Below are positions 1 through 10,950 of a stretch of DNA of 64,000 bases, piece after piece. A program made the position numbers and the translations under genes. The notes under the pieces are model-generated. The model did not search any database, was not told the DNA's origin, and saw only the letters and a program-made list of their open reading frames with translations. Every line of letters starts with the position of its first letter. Within the stretch, counting starts at the first letter, position 1. Location: the NCBI GenBank assembly GCA_948474755.1, contig CAOLHI010001142.1, positions 186,001-250,000 on the forward strand, given 5' to 3'. The DNA is from Ctenosaura bakeri. Lineage: Eukaryota > Chordata > Lepidosauria > Squamata > Iguanidae.

Positions 1-439
1 ATGAGAACTTTTGTAGAGACAACAAAATTTTGAGTGGCATGAAAAAGGAATGTGTGTGGTACATGAAATCCTTTGTGGGTTTAATTATAAATAAGTTCCA
101 TTCTATTCAGTGGGGCTCATTTCCAGCTAAGTGTGACATGCCATAGAACAGCAGCCTGTATTGAAAAGATAGCACTCAGCAGGAATATTTTGACACTGAA
201 GAAAGAACACTACTTCCCTGCCAAACTGTCCTTACAGATGGTGTCCATGCTTTCTTAGCTGATGTTTATATTATTCTAGTCTTTATATTGTTCTGCTCTT
301 TTTTTGCTCTTATATTTTATTTTTTAAAAAATCTTCTGTTGTGGGTGTTTTATTTGTGCATAGTGGGTAATACCTAACATTACTTGAGTAGAAGGTAACT
401 TGGACAATAGAAGAGGGAGACAAAAATTTAGTGGGCATT
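1..439. other. Unassigned non-coding DNA
   Basis: AT-rich sequence without a convincing reading frame, RNA gene or recognised repeat. It contains a T-rich run near 300-330. Confidence 0.4.
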
Positions 440-665
440 ATTGGGTCTGACACTGGAGGGTGCTGTCTCCCCTAGGTTTTAGCCTTATGTTTAAAGGGTC
501 TATCCACAATGCCTAACCATATCCCCAGGAAAGATTCAGCACCTTGGATACTTCCTTTAAATTCTGGCTAAAAGCTGAAGTAGATTCATTGTCCCCTTGA
601 CATGGAACCCACCAGCTGCCACTGTAGGAATGACCCCAGTTTAGTGGATGGAACCTAAACCACAA
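440..665. mobile_element. Family E palindromic MITE copy
   Basis: The left half carries GGTTTTAGCC followed by TTTAAAGGG (about 474-500) and the right half carries TTTAAATTCTGGCTAAAAGC (about 557-576), so the two halves are inverted. Similar blocks occur near 36160, 39776 and 52861. It looks like a non-autonomous palindromic DNA element; exact ends and target duplication were not resolved. Confidence 0.4.
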
Positions 666-1264
666 ATATTTTTGCAATTCCTGTTAGATACAGCCAGGAA
701 TGCTTAGTAGATCCCCCTTTCTTGGGGGAGGGGCATGAGAGGTGAAGGAGATGCAAGGGCAGGGAAAATCTATAGGATGATCAGGAGTGTGCCATCACCC
801 TCCCCAAATAAGAATTCTGCCCCCAATGAAATTTTTCTTCAGTCCCCAAATTTCTAGTATTGTGATGACATAAAACTTCAGCTGAGCATTAGATATAGAG
901 TTCAGGTATCTAATAAACAGAGACAGGCAAATTCCTAAAGGAATATGAACACAGCAAATTTGCATTCTATGTATGCATGATTTTCAGTTGTAAGCCCTGT
1001 TTTGGGAGCCCCTGATACTAGTATGGCTTGGACGGGCACCATATCTAATTGGCACAATACTGGATTGACAACTGTATTAATTGCCTCTGATATCAAATTC
1101 AAGCCTGAGAGGTGACAGAAAGGTCAAATTGAGTGAGAGAAAGAATTTGATAGGTCAACTCAAAACTTCCTCCAGGTAAGACTGAGTCATTTGTCAGGCA
1201 AATACACACCATTCCTGTAGATAATAGGCTTAAACAGAAGCTGGATTTTTCCAGGGAACCCAAC
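666..1264. other. Unassigned non-coding DNA
   Basis: No supported gene or repeat seen. Short frames here lack conserved motifs. Confidence 0.35.
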
Positions 1265-1960
1265 TGTGAGAAGCCCACCACGACACTGATTGACAGATAT
1301 CCATCCCTTGTACACCTGGATTCCTTCCACTTTCCTCACAACACCCACAACAGACAGCTATTACAACATCCATCATGTCTTTGTCAATCAAGCACTAAGT
1401 CTATCAACAGATGAAAGACCCATTATCCACAACAGGTTCCCTTTGTCTTGCATCTGGAATCTTCACTACCACAGGCTATTTTCAGGGTACAAATACCCCT
1501 GATTTCAGGATGCCCAGTGCAGTCTCTCAAAGGTCTACCCGTCACTCTGTCCATCTGGCTCCTGAACGAGAACTATCTTTAAGTCCTACCTAAGCCAAAA
1601 TACATTTCTGCTCTTCACTATTCTTCTGGACTGGTAATTATAAATCCCCCAAACCCCTCAGTCTCTCTATAATTTTTCCTCCCTTTCTCTTTCAGTTAGC
1701 TCTTGTGTGAATGTGTGATTGTGTGTATCTTGTGTACATGCATGAGTGAATTCCCCTCAATAAAACACATTTTTAGCTTACTTCTGAATCTCTGGTTAGT
1801 TCTTTTCCTGCGTGTGCCTGTAAACACTGGTAGGAAAGATCTCGCTAAGTTGCACCCCTCTCGCAGCCTCCTGATTTTGAGATAATTAATTCCCCACTTT
1901 TTCAAGGAGGCATTTGGTATTGCAGGATGGCTCTTGTGGCACCTACGTTTTGGGGTAACA
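1265..1960 (+). mobile_element. Solo LTR relic (LTR-1 family)
   Basis: The block starts TGTGAGAAGCCC and ends TTTTGGGGTAACA, the TG...CA form of an LTR. An AATAAAA polyadenylation-type signal lies at about 1760. The 3' part resembles 18150-18318, which starts TGTGATAATCCC and ends TTTTGGGTAACA. The length of 696 bp fits the other copy (about 687 bp once its nested MITE is removed). No flanking internal retroviral or Ty3 coding sequence and no clean target duplication were seen. Superfamily undetermined. Confidence 0.55.
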
Positions 1961-3049
1961 CGGTCTCTCACTTTTTGCAATGCTAGAGATTTGGAGACTA
2001 ATGCAAAATTTCATTTTGAGGAGCAGAATTCATGGGAGGAGGGTTAATGCCATCACCCCCACGCCTTTTTGATGAGATGGGCTTCTGCTTGTAAATTGGA
2101 TATTGTTTTTGGATGCAGATCCAAAAGGTCTGTGAAAAAAGTGATATAAAAATCTTGTAAGCAAATTAAAATAAATAAAAACAATGATTTGGCCTGTTGC
2201 TGAATTTCCGTTTCGGTTCGGAAAAATTCAAAACATTGCAAAGCATAATGCACTTTTAGGGGGGCAGGGGGTCCCTTTTGGAGCTTAAAGTACAGGGAAA
2301 GGTGATCCACTAAAGGATATTTTTTTCCCTTTATACTCTTTGTTTCCTTTTACATTTTATCATGAGAAACAACTAAATACAGGCAGTACCACCTGGCACA
2401 TTTCTAAATAGTTCCTACGTCACTGCTATTTGTAGCCTTCAAATGCTTGTAGACAGTCATTACAGTTGCTTCTCCTCCCTTTTTTTTTTTCAATTGAGCC
2501 AAACATATCTGGCTCTTCTCATCATTCTGTATAATGCATTCTGCTCCTTAATCAATTTTGAAGTTTTTCTCTGAATTCTTTCCAATTTGGTGGCATTTTA
2601 CAAGTAATGAGGAGCTCTGGGAATGGGGGAAGAGAGAAGCACATCTATTACATTGCTTTCCATGAGCCAGTTAGAAGACAGACGCAAGGTGACAAGTCCT
2701 TAGGTGGGATATCAGTGTGATTGTCCTCAGGATACAGAGTGAAAGAGAACATTCACCAAAGCCAACCACTAAAGAATTCATGAGCTGCGATGCAAGCCAT
2801 CCTTGAGCAACTGTGGCTAGCACACCAAGGACAATGTTCAAGGTTAAGGACTGTCGCCAGTCAGCCAGAAAGCCCTAGCTGTTTAGCTGATTTTCTAAAG
2901 CATGTTAATAAGTTCAATTTTTGGTTCAGTGTAAAAAGTTCCTTTTCCTGGAAGCTGTTAATTGGTTTTCCAACTTTGTGGAAAGAAAAGAAAGGCAGGA
3001 TAAGTAACACTGCTGGAAAATCTGAACTATCCCCAAATTTGTAAGGCTG
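1961..3049. other. Unassigned non-coding DNA
   Basis: No supported gene or repeat. A pyrimidine-rich run lies near 2475-2492. Confidence 0.35.
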
Positions 3050-3150
3050 GAATCAACTTTTCCACTCTGGAAACTTGGAGAGCCATGTTTGCTGTGAAAT
3101 TCTGGAAGCGGTAGTCCGAAAAGTAACCTTTTCAAGCTCTGCTCCCCGCA
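3050..3150. repeat. Possible family G fragment
   Basis: Contains AAAAGTAACCTTTTCAAGCTCTG near 3118-3141, a motif shared with the better copy at 58200-58352. Only one end is recognisable, so the call is weak. Confidence 0.25.
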
Positions 3151-4210
3151 CCCTTACATGTTTTCTTCTGAAAATACTATTTCCCTGTGGAAAAAAAATG
3201 AGATTTTTTTCTATTTATTACTCTGGGAATTGGAGAACTTCTCCAACATTTTCAGAATGGTGTTGCCATTTGTGTACCTTATTCATCCTTATGAGCTGGT
3301 TATGCAGTTTCTAACTGATTTCTACCTTTGAAGATCCTTTTTCCCCTAAAGTTCTGAGTTCTCAGAGGGATGCCAGTTCTGCAGGTCTTTACTACCTGCA
3401 TCTCTTTCAATGGCTAGGTACAAAGCCAACGTAATACTGGACTTCTCTCAAGGATTCCAAGAATTAGGACTAGTGGAAAACTGTAGAAAAGGCCTCCTGC
3501 CATTTTATGAGGAATGGGATGCAAAAAGGAAGGGGAGGGCATGCCCCATTGATCCAAGCCATTCCACATTGTGTGACTGGAAGAAAGCTGTGCAAGGCAA
3601 AACTCAGGAGTTAAGAAAGAGTAGCTCATGCTTGTACACACTCCTCCCGGGCCATTTTTGAGGTCCCCAACAGCCTTCTATTTTTTTTTTCAAAAATGAA
3701 TTTATTGATAGCTTTCTTTTATTTTTTTAATATATGTTTATTAAAAGTTCAAAAGGATAATCAGTAAATAATAAATATGACTTATATTAAAAAATTAAGT
3801 AAATTCAGCTAATTACTAAAATACTCCCTTATAATATATAAAATATATAATTACAATAAATAATATGAATTTACCATAATAGCTAGTCTTTGTTAATTCC
3901 TAACAACTCTTCCTTTCTCCCAGCTTCTTTTCCTCAAGATGTTGAGTGATTCACTATATATTCTTTACACTTGCTCTAAATAATTTTTTAAAGCATAGGG
4001 AACTCCCCCCAAAAAACTTAGTTCCAGTGTTGTGGGAAAAGCAGAATACACACACAGACAACTATAAAAATAATAATAGTAACAACAGGAATAGTATTGA
4101 TACTATTCTTCAGGTTATACAGAGGAAGAGGAGGAGAGAGTAAATAACAGATAAAAATCCCATGGGACTTTAATAGTCAAATAGATAAACAATTAGAACA
4201 CAAGCCAGAC
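3151..4210. other. Unassigned, AT-rich interval
   Basis: No convincing gene. 3660-3900 is very AT-rich with runs of T and AATATATA-type sequence. A purine-rich stretch near 4120-4140 has no family signature I recognise. Confidence 0.35.
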
Positions 4211-4503
4211 ATGACTGTGTTTGGAGGAAAAAAAGAAGAAAAAAGCATGGATTATAAACACAGCAGTCCCAGAGGACATGCACAGCTGAAGAAAAAAGAG
4301 AAGAAAAGGATTATGAAATATCAAGATCTACATACTGAGATTCAACACCACTGGGAAAAGAAAACAACTGCAGTTCCAGGGGCAATGGGTGCTCAGGGAG
4401 CAATTTGCAACAAACTGACAAAGCATTTGAATGAAATTGCTATTGATAAATTCACAATAGCACAATTCCAAAAAGTGACACTACTTGGAACAATACTTCA
4501 CTG
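4211..4503 (+). pseudogene. LINE-like ORF C-terminal fragment
   Basis: An open frame of 97 residues contains KYQDLHTEIQHHW, then GAMGAQGAI, then IAQFQKVTLLGT. This is the order of a C-terminal block (YxDLxxEIxxxW ... GALGxI ... LQKxALLGTA) that I associate with the end of some vertebrate non-LTR retrotransposon ORFs. The reverse transcriptase core is not present upstream, so this is a truncated relic. The clade is left open. It could be a chance frame, but the three motifs appear in the expected order and spacing. Confidence 0.45.
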
Positions 4504-4601
4504 ATTCCTAGATTCGTGGATAGAATCTGAATCACCTATACCTGAAAACTCCAGTCAGCACCACCCGGTAGACTGCAAAGGAAGAAGTTGGTTGCATAAG
4601 C

Positions 4602-4663
4602 TTTTATAGACTTAAGTCTACTTCATTAGATGCATCTGATGAAGAAAACTTAATTCTATAAAA
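4602..4663. repeat. Inverted pair of hammerhead-like ribozyme relics
   Basis: Two motifs lie head-to-head around the palindrome AGATGCATCT (4628-4637). On the plus strand CTGATGA (4636-4642) is followed by an AGAA/TTCT stem and AAAA (4660-4663). On the minus strand CTAATGA (4629-4623) is followed by TAGACTTAAGTCTA, a perfect hairpin, and AAAA (4605-4602). The hammerhead core is CUGAUGA, stem II, GAAA, so both copies keep the layout but have lost G of GAAA, and the minus copy also has A for G. Such motifs are known from Penelope-like elements. Probably inactive. Confidence 0.4.
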
Positions 4664-4889
4664 CTTTATGCTACCAACTTCTTTCTCAAAGATGCTACAA
4701 GATCTCTTTGAATACTGATTGAGACCTGGTAGACTCTGAAACAGAGATAACAGTTTACTCATAAGGATGAGGGAAAGGCAGTATTTGCATAGAAAAAGGA
4801 AAGATTCCTTTTGGATCAGGTCTAAGATCAAGGTACTCTCTTCATATAGTGATCAATCAGTTGTCTACAGGAAGCCTAAAAGCAAGATA

Positions 4890-5165
4890 GCCGTACAAGA
4901 GTACCACTTATTTGTGTCCCCCAGAAACTGGTATCCAGGAGAATGCTGCCCCTGGTTCTGGAGGTGTCATCTACCATACAATCTCATCCTGTACCACATA
5001 GTCCCTTTTCTGATCTCCTTTTAAAGTTGGCAGTAAACACTACATCTTGTGGCACTGAATTCTACAGTTTAGCTGTGCGTTGCATGAAGAACTACTTCCT
5101 TTTCACCATCTTGAATTCCTCCTAATTCAGCTTCATTCCCCCATCCCAATTTTTGCAGCTGTTCC
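4890..5165 (-). mobile_element. LINE 3'-region fragment (CR1/L2-like)
   Basis: The segment with GAATTCTACAGTTTAG, GCGTTGCATGAAGAACTACTTCC and the following ATTCAGCTTCATTCCCCC resembles the reverse complement of a repeat 3' region common in reptile genomes. There is no intact frame. The clade is uncertain. Confidence 0.35.
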
Positions 5166-6814
5166 TTATGTCTGTATCCTATGAATGACTGAATTTTTTT
5201 TTAAAAAAGTTCTCAGTCCAGCCTTGGTAAATGCATTTCTTTATTCTCAGAGATAATTTCAGTGCCATTGTTCCATATAAATTCTAAAGGTCGCATGGCT
5301 GAAACAATATAAAAATATTGGCTGGAATTCACAATTGTAGTTATGAATGCCTAGCCTAGAGTTACATATTCATGACTGGTTCGTATTCACAGTCCCTACA
5401 TATTCAATATTGTAGGGAATACATAGAGATCACAAACTTCTCTCAGTCCTGATTTACCAGGCAACAGTTTCTATGAGCAACAGGGGTCTGTTCCCCTGTC
5501 AATCAGGACACAGCAGACTGATGTTTCTACCCCATTCCCACCAGTGCTGTCTGGTGTGAGGGGAATTGTGACAGAGATCCTGCTTCTGATTGTCACATCA
5601 GAGATTGCTTGTGGGAGGGAGTGGAAACATTAGTTAGCTGCATCCAAACAGAAAAACGGCCTCTAGTTGCTCACAGCAGCTGCTTTCTGGTAAGTCTGGA
5701 TTGGGTGGGTTGGGTTGGGAGATGCTACTTGGCTATGTAACTATGGTAGTTACCTAGTTAAGCAGTGATCTAGAATTGCATGCATTGTTTTTAAATAACA
5801 ACAAAAAAAAGCTGTTTGGACTAATATTTGTAGCCTGCCATTCCAATGAAACACCAGCTAAAAACTGAGCTACTAAAAACTATCCCCAGCAAATTCCAGT
5901 ATCCATGATTGAAGATAACAGGAAATGGTCCAGACTCTGTTTGAGTTTTCATGTATGTATTTGCAGTCCTGAGTGCATGAAACCCCAAGTTCAAGCCTGC
6001 ATTTTCATTATAGACTTAGCAGTAAAGATACGTTCTGTGCCTGCAAGTAATTTGCAACATAATATGACTACTAAGTTACAACTGAACAAGCTGTATCCTA
6101 CCAGTCCAATGAGCGGAAACGTTATCCATTTATGGCAAAGTGGTAGAGAACTTCAGCATTCTCCCTTTGAAGACATCAAAGAAATCCAAAAAATCAAGAG
6201 GAAAATGTCTTGCCATGAAAAGCAGGCTTTGACCTCTATCATCTAAAGTTGACTACAAAGTACAGGCTGTCAAGCAAACTTTCTGTGGATATGTTAAATC
6301 AATAATAGCAACTTCATTTTGACTTTAAATCCTAATGGAATAGTAAAAAATCTTTCTCTTTCATCTGACAACCCAGGAACTTCCCCGCTACAGCAAAAGA
6401 AACAACTAAATATTATGGGTGAAATTACTATTGCACTTCAATCAGTGTGAAATGTCAATCAGTACATAGCAGTATGCTGGTGCCCACATGTACTACAGGT
6501 TAGCTGTTTGGAAGGTATGAATCGTTCTATATCCAGCCCATGTCACTTTTGCAACTACCTAAATATGAATCTATTTTGTCCTATTTCCATATCATACTGT
6601 GACATTCAAAATAGCAACAAAAAAATCTATTATTCATTTTATTTATATTCTTTCTCTCTCTCTCTCTTTTAAATTTTTCACATGCAACTTTCCTTGCGTG
6701 TAAATTTTATATAACTTTTTGAATCAAAACTTATATCACAAAATTAAAAGAGTGCAGCAATTAAAGAATAGCCTAACCTAGCTTTGTGGCAATCTACACA
6801 TTAATTTAGGAAAC
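5166..6814. other. Unassigned non-coding DNA
   Basis: No supported gene. A CT run lies at about 6650-6668. The longest frame (5905-6246) has no recognised motif and an unremarkable composition. Confidence 0.35.
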
Positions 6815-6985
6815 ATGAAGGGCTGCCAGGTAAAATAAGAGAGGGGCTTCTTTCCCTTTAAAGGTTGTTATGGAAGAAGAAATTTCAGCAGGTGAAATCC
6901 TCTCTTCTACACAACTATTAAAGGGACAGAAGACCTGTCCCTTGTTGCACTTGATAACCCCAGCTTTCTAGCATGTGCCATGTCT
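6815..6985. mobile_element. Family F MITE copy (diverged)
   Basis: Starts near GGGCTGCCAGG and contains TTCAGCAGGTGAAATCCTC and ACACAACTATTAAAGGGACAG, resembling the layout at 12061-12233. Inverted ends are only partly preserved. Confidence 0.3.
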
Positions 6986-7404
6986 TGGCAATTGTTTAGT
7001 TCTTTGTGTCAGACACTGATGGAAGGTATCTTCAAACGTTGACTACTAGTTCATCTCATATATCAGATGAGCTCCTGCAACAGGAAAGCACCTGCAATGG
7101 ATGTTGCTGCTACATAAACGCAGAACCCTGTAAGGGAAAAATATCATCCTATAGCTTTTCTTCAGATCTTATAATTCTTTTGCCCTTTGACTGTTATTTA
7201 TTTATCAAAGTGTTATTGTATCCATGGACCACAGAATAGGGAAGGGGCAAGAAGGCTCAAGCTTCCCCAAGACAAGAAGGGGATGGTCCCCTTTCCCTGC
7301 TCAAACTGATTTGGTAAAACAGGAATGCCAAGACTCTTATGTAGCTGGGCTTCTTCGGGAATTATCAGTTAGAGGTGCAATAAGTGACTGAGCACTAAGA
7401 AATA
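6986..7404. other. Unassigned non-coding DNA
   Basis: No supported gene or recognised repeat. Confidence 0.3.
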
Positions 7405-7541
7405 TTAAAATAGCTGTTGGTGTCCAGTTTGTTCCTGGGCACAATTCAAAATGCTGGTTGTCACCTATAAAGCCAATATCTCCCAATACAAGCCTGCCTG
7501 GATCCTGAGATCCACAAGGGTGGTTCTTCTCTCAGTCCCAT
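7405..7541 (+). mobile_element. L2 LINE fragment, left part
   Basis: Contains GGGCACAATTCAAAATGCTGG and CACCTATAAAGCC, matching the L2 C-terminal coding region downstream of the reverse transcriptase; the equivalent stretch of the L2 at 22787-24250 lies near 23510-23550. The L2 sequence stops at 7541, where an LTR begins, and resumes at 8412. Confidence 0.55.
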
Positions 7542-8411
7542 TGTTACCCTAGTGGCAGACCCGTCCTGGGGGGAGATAAAATTGATATCAAATATGCCCT
7601 CCATACCAGAGAGGTTGCCCGGGTGGGTGTGTAGACAAATAGGTTGAACGACCGAAACTAGGTCAAGGCCAGGAAAATCCCCAGTCACGTTTCCCCAAAG
7701 AGACCTCAGGCTAGACATGTCCACATGAACAAAGGGTCCTCTGACACAAACAGCCAACTTGAAGGGATTACCAGGTTTACCCCAGGTTAAGCCACTCCGA
7801 CTTTGGAGAATCCTACGAGGGTGGGGTCCATTTACGTGAACCAATCATGCAAACTGTCAAGTTGCTATTGTGTGGCATTTTTCCTTTTATTTTGGCTATT
7901 GTTCTTCCTGGAAGAGGGCCTGCCCTTGAGGTACGTTCTGCTCTATAAGTAGTCCCCATTTTTGAGGGTCTTCAGAGAACTCCCCATCACGCTAGCAGAC
8001 CGGCACTCTGATAGTCGAGTGATCCCCTCAGCCACCTCTCTTTGCTGAGCTCAGTCCTCCTTGCTGCTTCCTGGATTGAAGACTTCTGGACAGCTGCAGT
8101 ATCGCCGCCTTTACTCCCTCTCCACTATATCCCCTACAATTTTTCACCTCTTCCCTTCTCAATAGGCCTTGTGTGTGTGACTGAGTGAGTGCATTGGTGC
8201 GTGAGAACATATTTGTTAATAAAAACCATTTATTAGTATGACTGTCTGGCTTTTTGCTTGGCCTGATCTTGTAAAAATTGGGTAAGACATCCTGCTGGGT
8301 TTCCCTACCCCTCCTTTGGCTACAGCCAGTGCTCTCCTAACTTCCCCAATCTTTGCATTTTTGGCAAAAATGAAGGTGTCCCCCAAGGGATCCCCAGAAG
8401 TCAGGGTAACA
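7542..8411 (+). mobile_element. Solo LTR inserted in an L2
   Basis: The element begins TGTTACCC (7542-7549) and ends GGGTAACA (8404-8411), a perfect 8-bp inverted terminus of TG...CA form. CTATAAGTAG at 7943-7952 is a good TATA box and AATAAAA at 8218-8224 a polyadenylation signal, so U3, R and U5 can be placed in the plus direction. L2 sequence flanks both sides, which fixes the ends. No clean target duplication is visible. It shares the GGGTAACA end with the LTRs ending at 1960 and 18318, but is longer (870 bp). No internal coding region, so it is a solo LTR. Confidence 0.65.
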
Positions 8412-8618
8412 CCACCATCTTCACAGGTATGGCTGGTGGGAACACGTGAGAGGGCCTTCTCAGTGGCTGCCCTTATACTTTGGAACTCCATTGCTAGGGA
8501 AGCTAGAATGGTCCCCTCCTTACCGTCCTCTTGTTGTGACCTCAGAATTACTTTTATTAGGACCAGACATTCAATAACAACAACTCCAGGAGCTTCCCTC
8601 CCCAAATTATGGGCCTGA
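8412..8618 (+). mobile_element. L2 LINE fragment, right part
   Basis: Continues the L2 interrupted by the LTR. The frame reads VGTRERAFSVAALILWNSIARE, the conserved C-terminal (GTRERAFSVAAP-LWNSLP) block of L2 ORF2; the same block occurs twice at 23670-23987. No intact ORF. Confidence 0.6.
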
Positions 8619-8739
8619 TCTTTCAGAGAAGTGGTACCCCCCCCCCGAAACAGGCTATCTGACCAATTCTACCTTGACGTTTCTCCTGATAATTTTACTT
8701 CTGTCTTGCCTGGATCAAATCTGGCTTACTAGCTCACAT

Positions 8740-9262
8740 TCTGTCCTTCACTTTCCCAGAAATTGATTCAGGTTCTCCATAGCCTCCTTACGGAGAGGAA
8801 AGAAGAGACTTGGTATGATGAGCATACTGAGGACACTGCTCCCAAACTCCATATGATCTGTCTTCCTGATTTCACAGAAATGCTAGATAGTCATGGAGGA
8901 GGAACAGAACAGAACCCTGAGAGAGACCAGTACTACTGGTTAAGGGAGCAAAAAACAGCCCCCAATCCTACCTTGTGGGAACATTGAAACACAAATCAGT
9001 GTCTCCAAATCTCATACTAACTAAAATCCTGAGAGGAATACTACGGTCAATGGTATCAAAAGCTGCTGAGAGGTCCAACACAAATGTAGAAGGACCAACA
9101 GGAAGGTACTATCCCAATCTGACAATATGTCCTGAGACATACCATCAATCAAAACAATTTCAGTTCCAAAACTGGTCCTGAAATCCGATTGGAAAGGATC
9201 TAAATAACTAACCTCATTGAAGAAAGTCTGGAGCTGAATTGCCCCCTCCCCATGATTTCTTT
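8740..9262 (-). pseudogene. L2 reverse transcriptase relic
   Basis: Read on the minus strand, the stretch around 9030-9200 gives the RT block for 'LDLSAAFDTID' (cagcagcttttgataccattga complement near 9045-9070). The catalytic YADDTQLY motif appears as a decayed YAHHTKS near 8815-8830. The reading frame is broken many times. It lies in the opposite orientation to the neighbouring L2 end at 8412-8618, so it is a separate insertion. Confidence 0.5.
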
Positions 9263-9889
9263 ACTATCCCTTTACTGAGCAATATATTTCAGTAAACTGT
9301 TTAAATTAGTTTCTGTTACAATTTTCAATTTGTTGTCAGTTGCATAGGGACATGGGTTGGGGAGGCAATTCACTCCAGGGAGCAATGTTTCTGGGGCATC
9401 CCAGCCCATAGCCACACCCCCATACTCCCTGCCCATTTCCCCATGCACCACAGTTATCCCCCCCATGTAGTGGCCACGCCCCCCATGCTGTAGTCCCCCC
9501 ACCACCACCCCTCCACACACTCCAAGCTCTGCCACTGTTTGTTGTCCTTGTTAGTACCTCAGTTTTACCCACAAGGCTGTCATTCTGAGCTCTAGATTTA
9601 TGGTCGTGGCACAGTATTCTAGGTTTTCCATCATAACTTGTTAAAAAAGCCTTCCAGATTTCTGGGATCATTGTGACCTAATACAAAATTGAACTGTAAA
9701 TAAAGCAAAGGTAACATTTGCTTTTTAAATTTGAAAAACAAACAAACCTTTCTTTAAACTACCACAAGCTAGGTAGCCAACATAATCAAGAAGGATAATT
9801 AAGTAAGTTCAATAAATGACTTGATTAAATAAACTTGCGTGAAGGCCCTGAAGAACAGCCGAACAAACTTCACTTCAGAAGCTGGATAG
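9263..9889. other. Unassigned, with C-rich tract
   Basis: 9410-9530 is a C-rich, A-poor stretch with repeated CCCCCATG-type units. No gene is supported; the glycine-rich minus-strand frames come from this composition. Confidence 0.35.
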
Positions 9890-10310
9890 AGTACAAATAC
9901 TGGAACTGTGAAAAAATGGGTTACAAAGGCATGTAATTTACTTGGATTTGCATAAAGCTATTGAGAAGGTCACACACAGGGGAGTATTAATGAAAACAAG
10001 TAATTTTACACTGAAATGGAGAAACCTCTTGTGGATTAAAAACTGAGAAAAGAAGCACCAGGGGGGATTAAATGGTCTTTTGCCATGATGAAAGAAGCAA
10101 AGATGTGGGCGCTCTGAATATTAGTGTTGGCCAATGAATTCTCAAGCATAAAATAGGAGAGAATGGGCTAAAATATGCTGATGACACAGAAATAATTTAG
10201 GTCAGAGAATGCTACTGAGGACGAAGGAATTCCAGAAGGACCTAATCAGACAGGGTGTTTAGCAATAAGATGGCAGAGATAAATTTTAATGAAGGTAAGG
10301 TACAAGGCAT
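9890..10310 (+). pseudogene. CR1/L3-like reverse transcriptase relic
   Basis: Contains TTTACTTGGATTTGCATAAAGC (YLDLHKA, the RT motif A region), CTCTTGTGGATT, and AAATATGCTGATGACACAGAA (KYADDTE, the catalytic YADD motif, about 10171-10191). Stops and frameshifts break the frame. The arrangement fits a diverged CR1 or L3 LINE. Confidence 0.55.
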
Positions 10311-10659
10311 CTGCTTACTAGGAGAAATAGCTTCAGTTTCAGCTGTTCAAAGAGACTGATTAGCCAGCACAACTCAGCAGAAGAGCTCAGGTTGGTTGCT
10401 CCACAAACTTTGACAAAGGAAGAACTGAAGTTTTTAACCAAAATCTCCCTGTCACTGCACTGTCTGTTTGTTTTAGTTATCAGCATCACAAACCAAAAAC
10501 ACCATTCTAATTTTGAAGACTGTATCTCAGATATAAGAGAGACCACAAGAGAAAGAAATAAAAGAGATAAAAATAAATAAATAAATACACGTGATGTAGA
10601 TGAATGAGGTAGAGAAAGTAATTAAAGAATTTCTTCTTCTTTTATTGTGATGGAACCTG

Positions 10660-10805
10660 GGATCATCCACTGGTCTAAATCAGGGTGGGATTTATGCAGT
10701 CCTCAAAATGTTGTGGGACTGCAGTTCCTATCATTCCCACCATTGGCTATGTTGACGAAGGCTATTGGGGCTTGGAGCCCCACGATATCTGAAGGGCTGA
10801 ATGAG
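10660..10805. mobile_element. Family H hAT-like MITE fragment
   Basis: Contains GGGACTGCAGTTCCTATCATTCCC and ACCATTGGCTATG, followed by its partial inverse GGGGCTTGGAGCCCCACG, a palindrome type frequent in reptile genomes. Ends not defined. Confidence 0.4.
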
Positions 10806-10810
10806 TCCTA

Positions 10811-10950
10811 ACCTGACCTAAATCCAGTTGCTAGTCCCAGTTAGTAAAGACCCACAGAATCAATGGAATTCTTGTAAGCAATGATTTATTAGGCTCTCAA
10901 TGACTTAATGGGTCTACTCTAGTAGGAATTAACAACTGCATTTAAACATA
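10811..10950. mobile_element. Family D palindromic MITE
   Basis: Left arm AGTTGCTAGTCCCAGTTAG and ACCCACAGAATCAATGG; right arm TTAATGGGTCTACTCTAGTAGG and AACAACTG. The arms are inverted copies. A second copy is at 47036-47165 and a fragment at about 20750-20815. Confidence 0.5.

Noticed and set aside
3410..3661. 83-codon frame starting MARYKANVILDF
   Set aside because: Reads like protein at first sight, but no family recognised, no splice signals in phase, and no supporting neighbour.
7461..7844. 127-codon minus-strand frame
   Set aside because: Lies across the boundary of an L2 fragment and the U3 region of an LTR that runs on the plus strand.
9272..9671. Glycine-rich minus-strand frames of 87 and 111 codons
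   Set aside because: Composition artefact of a C-rich tract; no start context, splice sites or known motif.
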